This document shows positions 35,775 to 44,966 of a stretch of 64,000 nucleotides of DNA, in pieces. The position numbers and the translations under genes were made by a program. The stretch is from assembly GCA_014323835.1 (NCBI GenBank), contig JACONH010000003.1, positions 1 through 64,000 of the forward strand. Direction: 5' to 3'. Origin of the DNA: Alphaproteobacteria bacterium GM202ARS2 (lineage in GTDB: Bacteria > Pseudomonadota > Alphaproteobacteria > GM7ARS4). Each line of letters begins with the position of its first letter. Within the stretch, counting starts at the first letter, position 1. The notes beneath the pieces were generated by a model that was not told the DNA's origin, searched no databases, and saw only the letters and a program-made list of their open reading frames with translations.

Positions 35775-36380
35775 TTACAGCGTGCCCTTCGTCGAGGGTA
35801 TGGCTTCTTTTTGCCGCTCATCGATGGCGATGGCTTGCCGCAAAGCACGAGCACAGCCTTTGAAGGCTGCCTCCGCACTATGATGACTATTGCCACCCGC
35901 CAGCTGACGGACATGCAACGTCACACCGCTATTCAAAGCAAAAGCATGGAACCACTCTCGTATGGACGCAGTCGCCAGCGTGCCCAGTTTTTCATCGCTG
36001 AAATTGACCGACCACGACAATAAGCCTCGCCCCGAGCAATCGAGGGCAACCAAAACAAGGGCTTCATCCATCGGCACAAGAGCATGGCCATAACGAGCAA
36101 TGCCCCGCTTATCACCCAGAGCTTGCTTGATCGCAAGACCCAAAACAATGCCCACATCCTCGGTCGTATGGTGACAATCCACCTGCGTATCGCCTCGCGC
36201 CTTCAGCGTCACATCCATCAGGCTATGACGAGTCCACAGCTCCAACATGTGGTCGAGGAAACCGATGCCGCTTTTAATGTCATAGCGTCCCTGCCCATCG
36301 AGCACCACCTGCACATCGATGGTCGTCTCTTTTGTCTGCCGTTTCAGCTCGGCGCGTCTATTATGGGTTGCCTGTTGCAT
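35775..36380 (-). CDS. hisB: Imidazoleglycerol-phosphate dehydratase
   Basis: 201 residues. Mono-functional HisB with the metal-binding motifs GIGFLDHMLELWTRH, DCHHTTEDVGI, ARYGHALVPMDEA and GGNSHHSAEAAFKG. First gene of the eight-gene minus-strand run and divergent from the ABC-binding-protein gene; the 57-nt gap leaves little room for two separate promoters. Confidence 0.95.
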   Translation of the reverse strand: MQQATHNRRAELKRQTKETTIDVQVVLDGQGRYDIKSGIGFLDHMLELWTRHSLMDVTLKARGDTQVDCHHTTEDVGIVLGLAIKQALGDKRGIARYGHALVPMDEALVLVALDCSGRGLLSWSVNFSDEKLGTLATASIREWFHAFALNSGVTLHVRQLAGGNSHHSAEAAFKGCARALRQAIAIDERQKEAIPSTKGTL

Positions 36381-36437
36381 AAAATAAGCCTAAAAAGAAT
36401 CCTAGAGGTTTATGATACCACCTGAGGCTTTATCATA

Positions 36438-37772
36438 ATGCGCGCACCCCTTCGATACAACCCTCTTGCCCCCGTTGCTATAATGGTATGTGCGGGCTTT
36501 TTTATGGGTGTCGCTTTGTTTGTCGTTGTTTCTGCTGAAGATGTATCCGCCCGCGCCCTGTCACAGGAAGAACTGGACGAGCGAATCGAAAGAGACAAAG
36601 AGCGCCGCCGCAAACGGCAAGAACGCCAAAAAGAAAAAGGCACCACCCTCCAGAAAAAGGTCACCTTGACCGTCCCTATCGGTATCTTGGTGCTGGAAAA
36701 GGACATTCCGCCTGCCTTGTCTAATCTCGACCCAATAATTCAGCGAGAAGGCTTCGATGGGGCACGCCTCGCTATCGAGGACAATCTCACCACCGGGCGT
36801 TTTATCGGGCATGACTATAGCCTCGAAAAGGTCTTTGTCGGCAAAGACGAGGATCCCGTTGCTGCCTTTCTCGAACTGGCACAGAAGACCAACTATATTA
36901 TTGTGGCTGTCCCCAAAGAGCTTTTGCTTCAGCTGGCGGACTTACCGCAAAGCCAGTCGCTGATTTTGTTTAACATTGCTGCTCAAGACGACTCGTTGCG
37001 TAACGAGGCATGCCGTGACAACGTCTTTCACATTATTCCTAGTCGGGCGATGCGTGCCGATGCTCTTGCCCAATTTTTGTTGCGTAAACGATGGACGAAG
37101 TGGTTTGTCATTCGCGGCGTCGCCCCCGAAGATGATGCCTTTGTCGCCGCCCTACAAAGAGCAGCTAACACCTTTGGCATCAATATTGTCGAGGAGAAAA
37201 CGTGGGACAAAATAGCCGATATCCGCCGCACCGCAAAAGCGGAAGTGCCTCTTTTCACCAAGACCGCCCCTCAACATGATGTGATGATTCTTGCCGATGA
37301 ACAGGGACTCTTTGGCGAGTTCATCCTCTGGCACAGCTGGCAGCCGCGCCTTGTCGCTGGCACACAGGGCTTGCGTGCCGTCTCCTGGCACCGCAACCAC
37401 GAGCGATGGGGTGCCATACAAATGCAAAGCCGATTCCGAAGACAAACAAGACGATGGATGGGCGAATGGGATTACGGCGCATGGGTCGCCGTGCGCGCCA
37501 TCGGCGAAACCATCACACGCATACAAAAAGACAAACCAAAAGATGTCAAAGACTATCTCCGTAGCGATGCTTTTGCTATCGCTGCTTACAAGGGAATCAA
37601 AGTCACATTCCGTCCTTGGAATGGCCAGCTGCGTCAGCGTATTCTGTTGTCGGCACCACGTTCTATGGTATCGGTTGCCCCACAGGAGGGCTTTCTGCAT
37701 CCCCGCACACCCCTCGACACGCTGGGCTATGACCGACCCGCATCAACCTGTAACCTCAACCCACAAGAGTAA
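36438..37772 (+). CDS. Periplasmic binding protein of PQQ-alcohol-dehydrogenase-associated ABC system
   Basis: 444 residues. An N-terminal hydrophobic segment (about 12-33) is followed by a Lys/Arg/Glu-rich stretch (RIERDKERRRKRQERQKEK) unusual for an exported protein, then a receptor-family ligand-binding-type domain (PIGILVLEKD ... DGARLAIEDN ... LILFNIAAQDD ... HIIPSRAMRADALAQFL ... WDYGAWVAVRAIGE). This matches the ABC-binding family found beside PQQ-dependent dehydrogenases. First of six co-directional genes. Confidence 0.75.
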   Translation: MRAPLRYNPLAPVAIMVCAGFFMGVALFVVVSAEDVSARALSQEELDERIERDKERRRKRQERQKEKGTTLQKKVTLTVPIGILVLEKDIPPALSNLDPIIQREGFDGARLAIEDNLTTGRFIGHDYSLEKVFVGKDEDPVAAFLELAQKTNYIIVAVPKELLLQLADLPQSQSLILFNIAAQDDSLRNEACRDNVFHIIPSRAMRADALAQFLLRKRWTKWFVIRGVAPEDDAFVAALQRAANTFGINIVEEKTWDKIADIRRTAKAEVPLFTKTAPQHDVMILADEQGLFGEFILWHSWQPRLVAGTQGLRAVSWHRNHERWGAIQMQSRFRRQTRRWMGEWDYGAWVAVRAIGETITRIQKDKPKDVKDYLRSDAFAIAAYKGIKVTFRPWNGQLRQRILLSAPRSMVSVAPQEGFLHPRTPLDTLGYDRPASTCNLNPQE

Positions 37773-37778
37773 CCCACC

Positions 37779-38759
37779 ATGCGACCCTACCCTATCCTTT
37801 TTGCTTTGTTCGTCAGCCTTGTGCCCGTCTCCGCGCCCGCCCAGCTGCCCGAAGGGCGACCCCTTGCCTACATCACCAACGAAAAAGACAACACCATTTC
37901 TGTTCTCGATGTTCTCGAAGGCGAGGTCGTCTTAACCGCCCCCGTTGGACGCCGTCCCCGCGGCATCATCCTCAGCCAAGACAAAAAGCAAATTTACATC
38001 TGTGCCAGCGACGATGACCGAGTCGAAATCCGCGATGCCGATACCTTGAAGCTGATACGCTATCTGCCCTCGGGACCCGACCCTGAACTGTTTATTCTTC
38101 ATCCCGATGGCAGAACCCTCTTTATCGCCAATGAAGACGACAACATGGTCACCGTTGTCGATGTCCCCGACCAAGCCGTCATCGAAGAAATCCCTGTCGG
38201 AGTCGAGCCCGAAGGCATGGGACTCGACCCGAAAGGCAACGTGCTCGTCAATACGTCCGAGACCACCAACATGGCACACTTCATCGATACCGATAGCTTG
38301 GAGATTGTCCACAACACGCTCGTGGATGCGCGCCCGCGGGTTTCCCTCTACACAAAAGACGGAACAGAAGTGTGGGTCTCCTCCGAAGTCGGCGGCACAG
38401 TCTCGATTATCGACCCCAACACATACGAGATTCAACACATCATACGCTTTCAAATCCCCGGCGTCACCGACGATGCCATCCAGCCTGTCGGGGTGCGTCT
38501 CACCGATGACGGGCGTTATGCCTTCATTGCCCTGGGCCCCGCCAACCGAATCGCCGTCGTAGACCAGAAAACAAAAGAGGTTCTCAAGTATCTTTTGGTC
38601 GGACAACGAGTCTGGCAGCTGGCTTTCACGCCCGATCAGAAATGGCTCGTAAGCACCAACGGCGTCAGCAACGATGTTTCGATTATCGATGTCGAGGAAC
38701 TCGAGGTTACCCGTTCTGTTCGTGTCGGTCGCTTTCCTTGGGGCGTTGTTATCCGCTAA
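37779..38759 (+). CDS. YVTN-type beta-propeller protein of the PQQ-associated cluster
   Basis: 326 residues with a signal peptide (to about residue 21, VSAPAQ). Repeating blades such as AYITNEKDNTISVLDVLEGEV, IYICASDDDRVEIRDADTL, LFIANEDDNMVTVVDVPD, VWVSSEVGGTVSIIDPNT and WLVSTNGVSNDVSIIDVEE form a seven-bladed periplasmic propeller. Proteins of this kind are linked to PQQ-dependent catabolism. Starts 6 nt after the binding-protein gene. Confidence 0.82.
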   Translation: MRPYPILFALFVSLVPVSAPAQLPEGRPLAYITNEKDNTISVLDVLEGEVVLTAPVGRRPRGIILSQDKKQIYICASDDDRVEIRDADTLKLIRYLPSGPDPELFILHPDGRTLFIANEDDNMVTVVDVPDQAVIEEIPVGVEPEGMGLDPKGNVLVNTSETTNMAHFIDTDSLEIVHNTLVDARPRVSLYTKDGTEVWVSSEVGGTVSIIDPNTYEIQHIIRFQIPGVTDDAIQPVGVRLTDDGRYAFIALGPANRIAVVDQKTKEVLKYLLVGQRVWQLAFTPDQKWLVSTNGVSNDVSIIDVEELEVTRSVRVGRFPWGVVIR

Positions 38760-38777
38760 CCATCTGTCGTTGCCGTC

Positions 38778-39524
38778 ATGTCTACGTCCCCTCCGCCCCT
38801 CGATATACGTACGTTGCACTATGCTTATGGTCGCCATGTTGCCCTTAATGGATTGAGTTTTTCTCTTGCTCAGGGCACCTTCACTGTGCTGTTGGGCTTG
38901 AATGGCGCGGGCAAGACGACTCTTTTTTCTCTGATTACGCACCTGTATACGCTACAGCGCGGCACCATCTCGTTGTTCGGCTATGACTTAGCACGGCAAA
39001 GTCTCAAGGCATTGCCCTTCATGGGCGTCGTTTTTCAGCAACCCACCCTAGACCTTGATCTCAGCGTCTATCAAAATTTGCGCTACCATGCGGCGTTACA
39101 CGGCATGGCACCGTCTCTTGCCAAACAACGTATCGCTGAAGAGCTGGAGCGTGCCTCGTTGCAGAAGCTCGCCAACGACAAAACCCGCCGTTTGTCCGGT
39201 GGCCAACGTCGTCGCGTCGAGATTGCCCGTATGTTGCTCCATCGCCCGCGCCTGTTGCTTCTCGATGAGCCCACCGTCGGCCTCGATATCGAAAGCCGAC
39301 AGAATATTCTGAGTCACGTCCGCCACTTGTGCCAGCATGAGACCATCACTGTTCTATGGGCAACCCACCTGATTGACGAAATCGACAAAAGCGAAAAAGT
39401 CATTGTCCTGCACCAAGGGCAGCTGCTCGCGCAAGGCGATAGCCAACACATAACAAAACAGACGAAGACCGCCTCGATACGACAAGCCTTCGATGTGCTC
39501 GTCGGTTTGGCACCTCAGACCTAA
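38778..39524 (+). CDS. ABC transporter ATP-binding protein, PQQ-associated
   Basis: 248 residues: Walker A GLNGAGKTTL, Q-loop VFQQPTLDLDLS, signature LSGGQRRRVEIARML, Walker B LLLLDEPTVGLD and switch His in LWATHLID. The context makes it the partner of the permease 12 nt downstream. Confidence 0.9.
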   Translation: MSTSPPPLDIRTLHYAYGRHVALNGLSFSLAQGTFTVLLGLNGAGKTTLFSLITHLYTLQRGTISLFGYDLARQSLKALPFMGVVFQQPTLDLDLSVYQNLRYHAALHGMAPSLAKQRIAEELERASLQKLANDKTRRLSGGQRRRVEIARMLLHRPRLLLLDEPTVGLDIESRQNILSHVRHLCQHETITVLWATHLIDEIDKSEKVIVLHQGQLLAQGDSQHITKQTKTASIRQAFDVLVGLAPQT

Positions 39525-39536
39525 AGGTACACCGCC

Positions 39537-40364
39537 ATGACGCAAGCCACCCACCACGCCCTCACACTTGGCCATTACCTGCGGTGCTTTAATGGCATCA
39601 TGCGGCGAGAAGCCTTGCGTTTTGTCCATCAGCGAGAACGTTTTCTGTCGGCGCTGGTGCGCCCCATCGTCTGGCTCGCTGTTTTTGCAGCAGGCTTCCG
39701 CTCTGTTCTCGGTGTTGCCATCATCGAGCCCTATCAAACCTACATCACCTACGAAGTCTATATTCTGCCCGGCTTGCTCGCCATGATTCAGCTGTTCAAT
39801 GGCATGCAAAGCTCGCTGTCTATGGTCTATGACCGAGAAATGGGCTCGATGCGCACCCTGCTTATCAGCCCGCTACCGCGTTGGTTTCTGCTCGTCTGTA
39901 AGCTCATGGCTGGAACCCTCGTTTCTGTCGTGCAGGTGTACGCCTTCCTCCTCATCGCATGGCTCTGGGGCATAAAAATTCCCCCTATAGGCCTGATAAC
40001 GCTCTTGCCCGCCCTCCTGCTCAGCGGCATGATGCTCGGCGCCTTCGGCATGTTCCTCTCCTCTGCCATACGCCAACTAGAAGGATTCGCCGGCGTGATG
40101 AATTTCGTCATCTTCCCGATGTTCTTCGCCTCGTCCGCCCTCTACCCCCTATGGAAAATCGAAGAGTCAAGCCAATGGCTCCCCTACGTCTGCAACAGTA
40201 ATCCGTTTACTTACGCTGTTGAAATGCTACGTTTTAGCTTATATGGACAAATAGACCCTTTATCCGCCATACTGGTTGCAGGATTCTTGTTTGTCTTCTT
40301 GAGCCTTGCCTTGTATGGTTACGACCCTGCCCGAGGTTTTCTTGCTCGCAAAACTGGCCTCTAA
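39537..40364 (+). CDS. ABC-2 type permease, PQQ-associated
   Basis: 275 residues with about six membrane segments and ABC-2 features (PIVWLAVFAAGFRSVLG, YEVYILPGLLAMIQLFNGMQSSLSM, YDREMGSMRTLLISPLPRW). Similar to the PedC-type permease of PQQ-alcohol dehydrogenase gene clusters. Substrate not deducible. Confidence 0.85.
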   Translation: MTQATHHALTLGHYLRCFNGIMRREALRFVHQRERFLSALVRPIVWLAVFAAGFRSVLGVAIIEPYQTYITYEVYILPGLLAMIQLFNGMQSSLSMVYDREMGSMRTLLISPLPRWFLLVCKLMAGTLVSVVQVYAFLLIAWLWGIKIPPIGLITLLPALLLSGMMLGAFGMFLSSAIRQLEGFAGVMNFVIFPMFFASSALYPLWKIEESSQWLPYVCNSNPFTYAVEMLRFSLYGQIDPLSAILVAGFLFVFLSLALYGYDPARGFLARKTGL

Positions 40365-40422
40365 CCCGCATCCCCCGACCCCCGACCCCCACTCCCGCCA
40401 CACCCCACAATCCTTATAAGCC

Positions 40423-40857
40423 ATGCCTTTTGTTTTTGTTGTTCTCTTGCTCCTTCCGCTCTTGCTTGTGCCCCACCCCGCTATCAGTGAGGGCGACCTC
40501 GCCATCAAAGCAGAAAACATCACGCTCCATCTCGGCAGCGCCGACAGCGACTACCATACCGAGCCGAAAACTATGAACCTTACCACCGGGCAAGCCTATC
40601 GCCTCGAAATCATCGCCCACGGCTACAAAAGCTACACGTGGCAAGCAGAAGAATTCCTAGAAAATGTTTGGCTACGTTCCATCGAAGCCGAAGGAGTCGA
40701 AATAGAAGCACCGACCATCTACGAAATAGAGTTCGATGACGCCAACGAGCCCATCGAAATAGAAATCACGTTTGTTCCTATCCGCCCTGGCACGTACCCC
40801 TTCTCTGTCAAAGGTCTGGAAAGCCGAGGCATGCAAGGACAATTCATCGTCCGCTAA
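40423..40857 (+). CDS. Secreted cupredoxin-like small protein of the PQQ-associated cluster
   Basis: 144 residues with a strongly hydrophobic signal peptide (about 3-22). The body is beta-rich: TTGQAYRLEIIAHGYKSYTW, VEIEAPTIYEIEFDD, ITFVPIRPGTYPFSVKG, MQGQFIVR, which is the cupredoxin-like arrangement, but the Cys/His/Met ligand set of blue-copper proteins is not present. Role unknown; perhaps a periplasmic companion of the dehydrogenase system. Confidence 0.6.
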   Translation: MPFVFVVLLLLPLLLVPHPAISEGDLAIKAENITLHLGSADSDYHTEPKTMNLTTGQAYRLEIIAHGYKSYTWQAEEFLENVWLRSIEAEGVEIEAPTIYEIEFDDANEPIEIEITFVPIRPGTYPFSVKGLESRGMQGQFIVR

Positions 40858-40876
40858 CCAGGAGACCCATAAAGCC

Positions 40877-41512
40877 ATGTTGATACGCCTTCTTTGTGCA
40901 CTGAGTGCTATCTTTCTGTTTGCCACGCAAGGCTCCGACGCCCTTGCGACCCCCTATGAACAACCGAAAGGGTGGCCCTGCGAACAGGTCTATAATCCCA
41001 CTATTCCTCTAGGGACAATCTGGCAAGGTGCCCCCATCGATGCCTACAAAGAGACGTGGTGGGAAAACAACGCCCTCGATTCCGTGCTAGAACAACTGGA
41101 AGACTTAACCCTCAACGAACAAGATGTCGAGAACGCCATCGATAGCTTCATAGAGACCAACGACGACAGCGACCAAGAAAAAAACTTGTTGCAGCTGTTT
41201 ACGGGTCTGTATGAACGCATGACGCACCTCTATCAACGCCAGCTGGAAGGTATTCTGCGCTTTTCTCAACGCCAACAGCAACTCGCGCAAAAAGTCTCGG
41301 AAGCCGCCGCCGTCCTCCGAAATAAACGCAAAGAAGGAGCAACCCTCGCCGATAGTGCCTACAAAGAAGCAGAAGCCGACCTCGAGTGGATCACCCGCGT
41401 CTTCGATGAACGACAAAAATTGACCCTCTATATCTGCGAAGAGCCCATCTTTTTACGGCAACAACTGGGCTTTCGTGCCCGTGCTATCCAAAAACACCTG
41501 AGGCAACCATAA
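40877..41512 (+). CDS. Secreted helical protein of the PQQ-associated cluster
   Basis: 211 residues from ATG 40877, with AGGAGA upstream. Signal peptide of about 24 residues (IRLLCALSAIFLFATQ ... ALA), then GWPCEQVYNPTIPLGTIWQGAPID and a long alpha-helical region. WPC-x-Q ... WxGxPID is the recurrent start of a secreted family found next to PQQ-dependent dehydrogenase genes. No function is known to me. Confidence 0.6.
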   Translation: MLIRLLCALSAIFLFATQGSDALATPYEQPKGWPCEQVYNPTIPLGTIWQGAPIDAYKETWWENNALDSVLEQLEDLTLNEQDVENAIDSFIETNDDSDQEKNLLQLFTGLYERMTHLYQRQLEGILRFSQRQQQLAQKVSEAAAVLRNKRKEGATLADSAYKEAEADLEWITRVFDERQKLTLYICEEPIFLRQQLGFRARAIQKHLRQP

Positions 41513-41519
41513 AAATCCA

Positions 41520-41548
41520 TTGCGTTACAGCTCCTCTTCCCTTATACT
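41520..41548 (+). promoter_or_regulatory. Likely promoter of the RNase E gene
   Basis: TTGCGT (41520-41525), 17-bp spacer, TATACT (41543-41548). Transcription would start near 41555, about 420 nt before the rne start codon. Confidence 0.6.
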
Positions 41549-41976
41549 AGACGTAAGGATTTACTATCTGGAAGATTGCAAGACGATCATCGTACGTATC
41601 AAGCAAGACGACCGACAGATATCATGACACACACCCAGAGACAGAAGCAGGGGCAGACACAGGGGCAAGAAAGGGGGCAAGCCTATGTTTCTCAACCCTC
41701 TTCAGCATGGAGCCTTCTACCAGAATCCATGCGCCCATGCACAGAAAGGCTCACTGAACTGTCCGATGGGCTGGCACAGCACACGTCCCTCTAACCTAGG
41801 GGCCTAACCTAGGGGGACGGAGGGGCACCTTCGTGTCTCTCTCGCCTGCCCCATCACAGGGAGGGCAAAAGGGGGGCGATAGAGGGGACACCAAAGGAGG
41901 GGGAACAAGTGTCATGCGGGTAACGATACGTCAATGATTGTCTGCCGTCTTCAGGAAACTTATCATGGAGACACCT
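41549..41976 (+). other. Long untranslated leader of RNase E
   Basis: About 420 nt without a convincing gene. It contains Gln-codon-like CAGGGGCA repeats (41650-41690), a 12-nt direct repeat CTAACCTAGGGG at 41791-41802 and 41804-41815 (each with a CCTAGG palindrome), and G-rich runs. A 57-72-codon frame here has no ribosome binding site. In E. coli the long rne leader mediates autoregulation; the same is inferred, not shown. Confidence 0.45.
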
Positions 41977-43761
41977 ATGACACGCATACTCGTAGACTGC
42001 CACAACAACACCGAAACACGGGTCGCCGTTGTTCTCAACAATAAGCTAGAATACTTTTACCACGAGGATCAAAAGCAACCATCCAGTCGTGGCAATATTT
42101 ATCTTGCCAAAGTCATGCGCATCGAGCCGTCGTTGCAAGCGGCTTTTGTGGACTACGGACAAGAACGACAAGGGTTTCTTCCCTTTACGGAAATTCACCC
42201 GGATTACTATCAGATTCCCGTGGAAGACCAAAGTGCAACAGCACCTGCTGGCAACGATAAGGCCGATGTCGTCTATATCGATGACTCTACCGATATTGTC
42301 AAACAGCTGGATGGCGAACAAGGCACACGCTCTTTCGATGAGACATCAAGCGGTGGTCGTGGATCTGGCGGGGGGTCTGACAGATCTTCGTCATCTCGCC
42401 CTTACCTCATTCAAGACGTTATCCGCAACCACCAGCTGATGATGGTGCAGGTGCAAAAAGAAATACGCAATACGAAAGGCGCGAGCCTGACCACGCGCAT
42501 CTCTTTGTGTGGAGTCCACACGGTCTTGTTGCCCAATACCGAAAATGGCGGCGGTATCTCGAGCAAAATCACCGATGAAAAAAAACGAGAGCATCTCTCT
42601 GCCGTCATAAAAAAGCTGGGGCTCCCCGATGGCATGTCCCTGATTCTGCGCACCGCCGCCGCCGATGCCAGTGCCAACGATATCAAAAAGGATTACACCA
42701 CCCTCATGCAGCTGTGGGATACCATTCGAGAAACCGCTGTTACATCAACAGCACCGTTGCTCGTCCACGAAGAAGCCCGATTGATGCAGAAGGTCGCGCG
42801 AGATTATTACACGTCAAACATTCAAGAGATTGTCGTTGGCGGTGACACAACCTACGAAGACGTGCGCACCGCCATGCAAACCTACCGCCCCAGTCAGGTC
42901 AAAAACGTCAAACGTTATCAAGGCAATGACTTAACCATGTTCGAAGAATTCGGCGTCGAAGAAGACCTGCGCGCCCTGTATGGACGCATCGCACCCCTTT
43001 CTAGCGGTGCTTATCTCGTCATTGACCTAACAGAGGCGATGGTCGTCATCGATATCAACTCGGGCTCTAACACCAAGAACCGCAACATTCAAGAGACGGC
43101 ACTGGCGATTAATCTCGAAGCTGCCGAAGAAATTGCCCGCCAACTCAGGCTACGAGAACTCTCGGGGCTGATTGTCATCGACTTCATCGACATGGCAAAC
43201 AGCAAGGATAGCATCAAAGTAGAAAACTGTCTGCGGGAAGCCTTACAGAAGGATCATGCCCGCTCGAGTCTGGGGCATATCAGTCATTTTGGTATCCTTG
43301 AAATGACGCGTCAGCGTCTCACCAAGAGCTTCACGGAAAGTCATAGCCAGCTGTGTCCGGCCTGTGGCGGTAGCGGGCGCGTGCAAGCCCCACAAACCGT
43401 TCTTTATGCGTTGTCTAACACCCTACAAAAAAAGATACGCACCAGCAGCGGCACAACAGATTATCAAGTCTCGCTTCCTGCCTCTCTCGCTGAGTTCTGT
43501 CTCAACGATTCGATGGACGTGCTCAAAGCCATTATCGATACCCATAACGTCACCATCAAGTTGTCCATTGACCCCACGCTTGGCAACGGCGATTTCCGTA
43601 TCCACGACGGCAATCGGGTAACCGTCCATACGTCATCGCCAAACCTCGAAGTCGTCAAGAATACCAGCTACAGGTCTTCTGCTCCTCGCGCCCGTAGCCA
43701 ACCGACAAAAAGCCAGAAGCGAGGGTTTTTCGGTTCTACCTTTGGTCGCCGAAGCAAATGA
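41977..43761 (+). CDS. rne: Ribonuclease E/G family endoribonuclease
   Basis: 594 residues from ATG 41977 (MTRILVDCHNNTETRVAVV), GGAG 7 nt upstream. The N-terminal S1 domain is interrupted (about 92-145) by an acidic then Gly/Ser-rich insertion, as is usual in alphaproteobacterial RNase E. The DNase-I-like catalytic core shows VVIDINSGSNTKNRN and LSGLIVIDFIDM with the Mg-binding Asp residues; the Zn-link CPACGGSGR follows, then a small domain and a basic tail. The long degradosome scaffold of typical alphaproteobacterial RNase E is absent, so it is RNase G-like in length. Its stop overlaps an upstream ATG of the hprK frame. Confidence 0.9.
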   Translation: MTRILVDCHNNTETRVAVVLNNKLEYFYHEDQKQPSSRGNIYLAKVMRIEPSLQAAFVDYGQERQGFLPFTEIHPDYYQIPVEDQSATAPAGNDKADVVYIDDSTDIVKQLDGEQGTRSFDETSSGGRGSGGGSDRSSSSRPYLIQDVIRNHQLMMVQVQKEIRNTKGASLTTRISLCGVHTVLLPNTENGGGISSKITDEKKREHLSAVIKKLGLPDGMSLILRTAAADASANDIKKDYTTLMQLWDTIRETAVTSTAPLLVHEEARLMQKVARDYYTSNIQEIVVGGDTTYEDVRTAMQTYRPSQVKNVKRYQGNDLTMFEEFGVEEDLRALYGRIAPLSSGAYLVIDLTEAMVVIDINSGSNTKNRNIQETALAINLEAAEEIARQLRLRELSGLIVIDFIDMANSKDSIKVENCLREALQKDHARSSLGHISHFGILEMTRQRLTKSFTESHSQLCPACGGSGRVQAPQTVLYALSNTLQKKIRTSSGTTDYQVSLPASLAEFCLNDSMDVLKAIIDTHNVTIKLSIDPTLGNGDFRIHDGNRVTVHTSSPNLEVVKNTSYRSSAPRARSQPTKSQKRGFFGSTFGRRSK

Positions 43762-43844
43762 TACGTGCAATGATAAAGGGAATGATACGTACGCTGACAT
43801 CTTTTTTTCTGGCGCGCTGTCCGCAAGGAGAAAGCGATGATGCC

Positions 43845-44258
43845 ATGACGGTGCATGCCACCACCGTATGCTGGAAAGGGCGCGGCTTGTTATTACGTGG
43901 GGCAGCAGGCAGCGGCAAGTCCGACCTCGCCCTCCGCTTGATTGCTCAAGGGGCACGGCTCATCGCCGATGATTTGACCACCCTTTATAGGAAAGGCGAT
44001 AGACTCGAAGCCCGACTGCCGAATGTGCCGTCCTTTTTCCGCGGCAAACTGGCTTTACGGGGCGCAGGCCTTCTCCATATGCCCTATCGACAGAAAACAC
44101 GCATCCATTTGGTCGCTGACCTCTCGCCCGAACCAAGCGATGACCCCTATCCTTCTCTTTCCTGTCAGCTGATGGGGCTGACAATTCCTCGTATTGTCTG
44201 CTCGCCTTTCGAAGCATCGGCAGACATAAAGATGCTCTACGCGCTGCAGCAACGATGA
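43845..44258 (+). CDS. hprK: HPr kinase, short alphaproteobacterial form
   Basis: 137 residues from ATG 43845 (MTVHATTVCW); the frame is open to ATG 43758, which overlaps rne. P-loop GAAGSGKSDLALRLI, LIADD, and GLLHMP-like region are present; the N-terminal domain of Gram-positive HPrK is missing, as in the alphaproteobacterial form. It would phosphorylate HPr on Ser51. Overlaps the EIIA gene by 4 nt. Confidence 0.88.
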   Translation: MTVHATTVCWKGRGLLLRGAAGSGKSDLALRLIAQGARLIADDLTTLYRKGDRLEARLPNVPSFFRGKLALRGAGLLHMPYRQKTRIHLVADLSPEPSDDPYPSLSCQLMGLTIPRIVCSPFEASADIKMLYALQQR

Positions 44259-44689
44259 TTGGTCTCATTTTGGTTGCCCACGACAAGATTGCCGCCGACT
44301 TTATCAAGGCTCTCGAGCACGTCGATGGCGCCCCGCAAGAGGCAATCGCGAGTCTGTCCGTCACTGACAAGGCGAGTCCTGCCGACTACCACGAGACCCT
44401 CAAGGAGATGATTGAGTCCCTCGACCAAGGCGATGGCATTATCATTTTGACCGATGTCTATGGGAGCACGCCCGCCAACATTGCTTGTCGAGTCATTGAC
44501 CACCCCAACATCGAGATTATCAACGGCATGAATCTGCCGATGTTGGTCAAGTTGGCTGAATTGCGCAAACGCGCCGCCCAAGACAAAAAACCCTCATCGT
44601 TACATGCCATCGCAACAGAAGCCTGCAACGCCGCCCGCAAAAATATTTACCTTGCCACCGATGTCTGGAAAAAAGCCCGTAATGTCTGA
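44255..44689 (+). CDS. PTS EIIA component, mannose family, regulatory
   Basis: 144 residues. His9 in LILVAHDKIA is the phospho-acceptor; LTDVYGSTPANIA and MNLPMLVKL are family signatures. No EIIB/EIIC gene is nearby, so it probably has a regulatory rather than a transport role, as in other alphaproteobacteria. Overlaps hprK by 4 nt and ptsH by 8 nt. Confidence 0.9.
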   Translation: MIGLILVAHDKIAADFIKALEHVDGAPQEAIASLSVTDKASPADYHETLKEMIESLDQGDGIIILTDVYGSTPANIACRVIDHPNIEIINGMNLPMLVKLAELRKRAAQDKKPSSLHAIATEACNAARKNIYLATDVWKKARNV

Positions 44690-44966
44690 CACACCCACTC
44701 ATTCCAAAACGATAACCATCTCGAACAAGCTGGGGTTGCATGCCCGCGCTGCCGCCAAATTCGTCAAAACGGTGATGAAGCATGATGCCGAGCTCACTGT
44801 GCAACGAGGCAGTTTGACAGCCAACGGACGCTCTATTCTCGGCTTGATGATGCTCGCCGCCACCAAGGGCAGCCAGATTACCTTAAACGCCAAGGGCGAA
44901 GACGCCCTTAAAGTCATCGAGGCTCTCACAGAGCTGATTCAACAAAAATTCGGCGAGGAAGCCTAA
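44682..44966 (+). CDS. ptsH: Phosphocarrier protein HPr
   Basis: 94 residues from ATG 44682 (MSDTPTHSKTITISNKLGLHA). His20 in GLHARAAAKFV accepts phosphate from Enzyme I; Ser51 in GRSILGLMMLAA is the HPr-kinase site. TAATG overlaps the next start. Confidence 0.93.
   Translation: MSDTPTHSKTITISNKLGLHARAAAKFVKTVMKHDAELTVQRGSLTANGRSILGLMMLAATKGSQITLNAKGEDALKVIEALTELIQQKFGEEA

Noticed and set aside
41576-41794. Gln-rich 72-codon frame upstream of rne
   Set aside because: TTG start, no ribosome binding site, repetitive DNA; more likely part of the rne leader.
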